This document shows positions 4,628 to 6,618 of a stretch of 6,618 nt of DNA, piece by piece. Each line of letters starts with the position of its first letter. Position 1 is the first letter of the stretch. Both the position numbers and the translations under genes were made by a program. The notes under the pieces were generated by a model. The model worked only from the letters and a program-made list of their open reading frames with translations, was not told where the DNA came from and made no database searches. The DNA is taken from positions 1 to 6,618 of the forward strand of contig CBFGLF010000097.1 in NCBI GenBank assembly GCA_965649545.1. Direction: 5' to 3'. Origin of the DNA: CABHOJ01 sp965649545. GTDB lineage: Bacteria; Pseudomonadota; Gammaproteobacteria; Burkholderiales; Methylophilaceae.

Positions 4628-6337
4628 TCAGCGCAACACCTGCTGGAGTCTGGCGACGACGTCGGTCAGCGCCACGGCCTGTGCCTCGGTATCGGTGCGG
4701 GCCTGGTATTCGACATTGCCTTCCTTCAGGCTACGCTCGCCCAGCACCACACGATGGGGGATGCCGATCAGCTCCATGTCGGCGAACATGACACCCGGGC
4801 GCTCGCCGCGGTCGTCGAACAACACATCGATGCCAGCGGCCTGCAGGTCGGCGTAGAGCTTGTCTGCGGCCTCCTTCACCAGCTCACTGCGATCCATGCC
4901 GATCGGACATACCACCACCTCGAATGGCGCCATGGCGGCCGGGAAGACGATGCCTTTGGCGTCGTTGCCCTGTTCGATGGCGGCACCGACGATACGGGAG
5001 ACGCCGATGCCGTAGCAACCCATCTCCATGATCTGTGTCTGGCCGTTCTCGTCCAGATAGCTGGCGCCCATGGCCTGCGCGTACTTGGTGCGCAGCTGGA
5101 AGATGTGGCCGACTTCGATACCACGACACAAGTCCAGTGATCCCTTGCCATCCGGGCTGGGGTCGCCGGTGACGACGTTACGGATGTCCGCGACGACCGA
5201 AGGCTCAGGCAGATCGCGACCGAAGTTGACGCCGGCCAGATGGTACTTGGGCTTGTTGGCGCCGCAGACGAAATCGCTCATGGCCGCGACCGTATGATCC
5301 GCGTAAATCTTGACGCTAGCGGCGACGCCGACCGGTCCGATGAAGCCCGGCGGGCAATTCAGCGCCGCACGGATCTCTTCCTCGGTGGCGAAACGGAAGT
5401 TGGCGAGACCGGGCAACTTGGCCGCCTTGATCTCGTTCAAGGTGTGATCGCCGCGCAGGAGCAACAGGTAGAACTGGCCATCGGCCATGAGCGCGATGGC
5501 CTTGACCGTCTTTTCGACACCGATACCGAGCAAGGCCGCGACATCCTCGCACGCCGTCTGTTTCGGCGTCTCGACCTCGCGCATGGCTTCAGCGGCGGTA
5601 GCCCGTGGCTGGGTCGGGGGCAAAGCTTCGGCCAATTCGACGTTGGCCGCGTAATCGGATTGCTCGCAATAGGCGAGCGCATCCTCGCCAGAATCCGCCA
5701 ATACGTGGAACTCGTGCGAACCGTCGCCACCGATGGCGCCGGTATCCGCCTTCACTGCGCGGAACTTGAGCCCGAGGCGATCGAAGACGTTGCTGTAAGC
5801 CTGGTACATGACCTGGTAGGTCTGTTCCAGCGATTCGAAACTGGTGTGGAAGGAGTAGGCGTCCTTCATGACGAATTCACGCGCACGCATCACACCGAAA
5901 CGCGGGCGGATCTCATCGCGGAACTTGGTCTGGATCTGGTAGAAATTCAGCGGCAACTGCTTGTAGGAACGGATCTCCTTGCGCGCGATGTCGGTGATGA
6001 CTTCTTCATGGGTCGGGCCGAAGCAGAAGTCGCGTTCGTGACGATCACGGATCTTCAGCATCTGCGGGCCGAACACCGCCCAGCGGCCGGTCTCTTCCCA
6101 CAGCTCCTTGGGTTGTACCGCCGGCATCAGCAGCTCCAGCGCACCCGCCTTGTTCATCTCGTCGCGCACCACGTTCTCCACCTTGCGCAGCACGCGCAGG
6201 CCCAGCGGCATCCAGCTGTAGAGGCCGGAACCCAGGCGCTTGATCAGGCCGGCACGCAGCATGAGCTTATGGCTGGGGAGCTCGGCTTCCTGTGGGGCTT
6301 CTTTCAGGGTGGAGATGAAAAACTGGGATGCGCGCAT
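4628..6337 (-). CDS. proS: Prolyl-tRNA synthetase, bacterial type with editing insertion domain
   Basis: ProRS charges tRNA-Pro with proline in the cytosol. The 569-residue product matches the bacterial form (E. coli 572 aa). The class II catalytic core shows the TXE loop FGPTHEE (106-112), motif 2 FRDEIRPRFGVMRAREF (139-155) and motif 3 GCYGIGVSRIVGAAIEQ (440-456). Between motifs 2 and 3 lies the insertion domain (about 224-407), which deacylates Ala-tRNA-Pro; its VEKTVK segment (274-279) carries Lys279, the position I recall as important for editing in E. coli. The C-terminal anticodon-binding domain (about 472-569) includes DDRGERPGVMFADMELIGIP (508-527). The ATG at 6337 is supported by the family start MRASQFF and by GAAGAG 6 nt upstream (6344-6349). 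It is the first gene of a two-gene unit with the transglycosylase. A promoter candidate lies just upstream. No key residue appears to be missing. Confidence 0.98.
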   Translation of the reverse strand: MRASQFFISTLKEAPQEAELPSHKLMLRAGLIKRLGSGLYSWMPLGLRVLRKVENVVRDEMNKAGALELLMPAVQPKELWEETGRWAVFGPQMLKIRDRHERDFCFGPTHEEVITDIARKEIRSYKQLPLNFYQIQTKFRDEIRPRFGVMRAREFVMKDAYSFHTSFESLEQTYQVMYQAYSNVFDRLGLKFRAVKADTGAIGGDGSHEFHVLADSGEDALAYCEQSDYAANVELAEALPPTQPRATAAEAMREVETPKQTACEDVAALLGIGVEKTVKAIALMADGQFYLLLLRGDHTLNEIKAAKLPGLANFRFATEEEIRAALNCPPGFIGPVGVAASVKIYADHTVAAMSDFVCGANKPKYHLAGVNFGRDLPEPSVVADIRNVVTGDPSPDGKGSLDLCRGIEVGHIFQLRTKYAQAMGASYLDENGQTQIMEMGCYGIGVSRIVGAAIEQGNDAKGIVFPAAMAPFEVVVCPIGMDRSELVKEAADKLYADLQAAGIDVLFDDRGERPGVMFADMELIGIPHRVVLGERSLKEGNVEYQARTDTEAQAVALTDVVARLQQVLR

Positions 6338-6370
6338 GTACGACTCTTCGAAGACGGGATCAAGGTGCGG

Positions 6371-6399
6371 ATTTTATAGGGAAATGCAGGCCAAGTCAG
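6371..6399 (-). promoter_or_regulatory. Candidate sigma70 promoter of proS
   Basis: On the minus strand CTGACT (6394-6399, 4 of 6 to the -35 consensus) and TAAAAT (6371-6376, 5 of 6 to the -10 consensus) are separated by 17 bp. Transcription would start near 6363, about 26 nt before the proS ATG. The site lies in the 83-bp gap between proS and the upstream gene; no strong terminator is visible in that gap, so read-through from upstream is also possible. Confidence 0.5.
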
Positions 6400-6420
6400 C
6401 TTTTGACGGGACGTGGGCCG

Positions 6421-6618
6421 TTACCTGGCAGGGCTGTCCTCGGGCTTCCAGCCACGCTTCCATTGCTCCAGCGGCACCACCACGGCAGGCTGCCCATTGT
6501 CGTAGAACCAGGCATCGACCGCATAACGCTGACCGCCCTGCTTCTCCTGAATGGCGGCGGTGGTATGCGGCCAGCCGTTGAGGAAGAACCCCCGTGTCTT
6601 GGTGTCGATGATCTCGTG
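6421..6618 (-). CDS. C-terminal part of a probable transglutaminase-like protein (5' end outside the window)
   Basis: The last 65 residues of an open frame run in from the right edge and end at TAA (6421-6423). No start is present in the window. The frame is well supported as coding: it is rich in conserved-looking aromatic and glycine residues, FFLNGWPHTTAAI (11-23 of the fragment), GGQRYAVDAWFYDNGQP (28-44) and PLEQWKRGWKPED (49-61). A histidine (18) followed 17 residues later by VDAWF with Asp35 resembles the His and Asp of the transglutaminase-like Cys-His-Asp triad; the cysteine would lie upstream, outside the window. This assignment is inferred from spacing and local pattern only. It is on the same strand as proS, 83 bp upstream. 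It does not look to me like RppH or a CNP1-like protein, which I recall near proS in betaproteobacteria. Confidence 0.6.
   Translation of the reverse strand, partial: HEIIDTKTRGFFLNGWPHTTAAIQEKQGGQRYAVDAWFYDNGQPAVVVPLEQWKRGWKPEDSPAR

Noticed and set aside
5240..6379. A 379-codon open frame on the plus strand opposite proS
   Set aside because: It is antisense to a clear, full-length proS and its translation shows no family motifs. Long antisense frames are expected opposite GC-rich genes.

Overview
The window is a GC-rich chromosomal segment that looks like core genome of a proteobacterium, most likely gamma- or betaproteobacterial. The basis is the E. coli-like QueA, the bacterial ProRS with an editing insertion domain, and proS lying directly upstream of a small lytic transglycosylase gene, an order I recall as common in betaproteobacteria and some gammaproteobacteria. 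I cannot name a species. There is no sign of an insertion sequence, prophage, CRISPR array or defence island.

Left part (1-2258). A tRNA-Leu(CAA) gene points out of the left edge. Its extended -10 promoter lies in the 34 bp that separate it from the divergent queA gene, which encodes the last committed enzyme of queuosine synthesis before epoxyqueuosine reduction. queA meets a convergent glycosyltransferase-like gene stop codon to stop codon with no base between them. The usual queA partner tgt is not here.

Middle part (2259-4022). An 89-bp divergent gap carries a good sigma70-type promoter for a secreted protein of unknown function with propeller-like repeats. That gene converges on a DUF1097 (YcdZ-like) inner-membrane protein gene, with a strong hairpin between them that terminates the DUF1097 transcript. 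The 181 bp upstream of the DUF1097 gene are the most unusual part of the window. They hold a perfect 7-7-7 dyad next to a predicted promoter, and a predicted leader of about 100 nt that can fold into a three-stem imperfect hairpin with an extra loop-to-loop pairing, ending in the strongest Shine-Dalgarno sequence seen here.

Right part (4023-6618). proS (prolyl-tRNA synthetase) and a periplasmic SLT-type lytic transglycosylase form a tight minus-strand operon with a 2-bp gap. A candidate proS promoter lies in the 83-bp gap behind it. The window ends inside another minus-strand gene whose C-terminal 65 residues suggest a transglutaminase-like protein.

The genes do not form one pathway. They are housekeeping translation and tRNA functions (tRNA-Leu, queA, proS), envelope functions (lytic transglycosylase, possibly the glycosyltransferase) and stand-alone genes of unknown role. 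The best candidate for something undescribed is the regulatory region of the DUF1097 gene.
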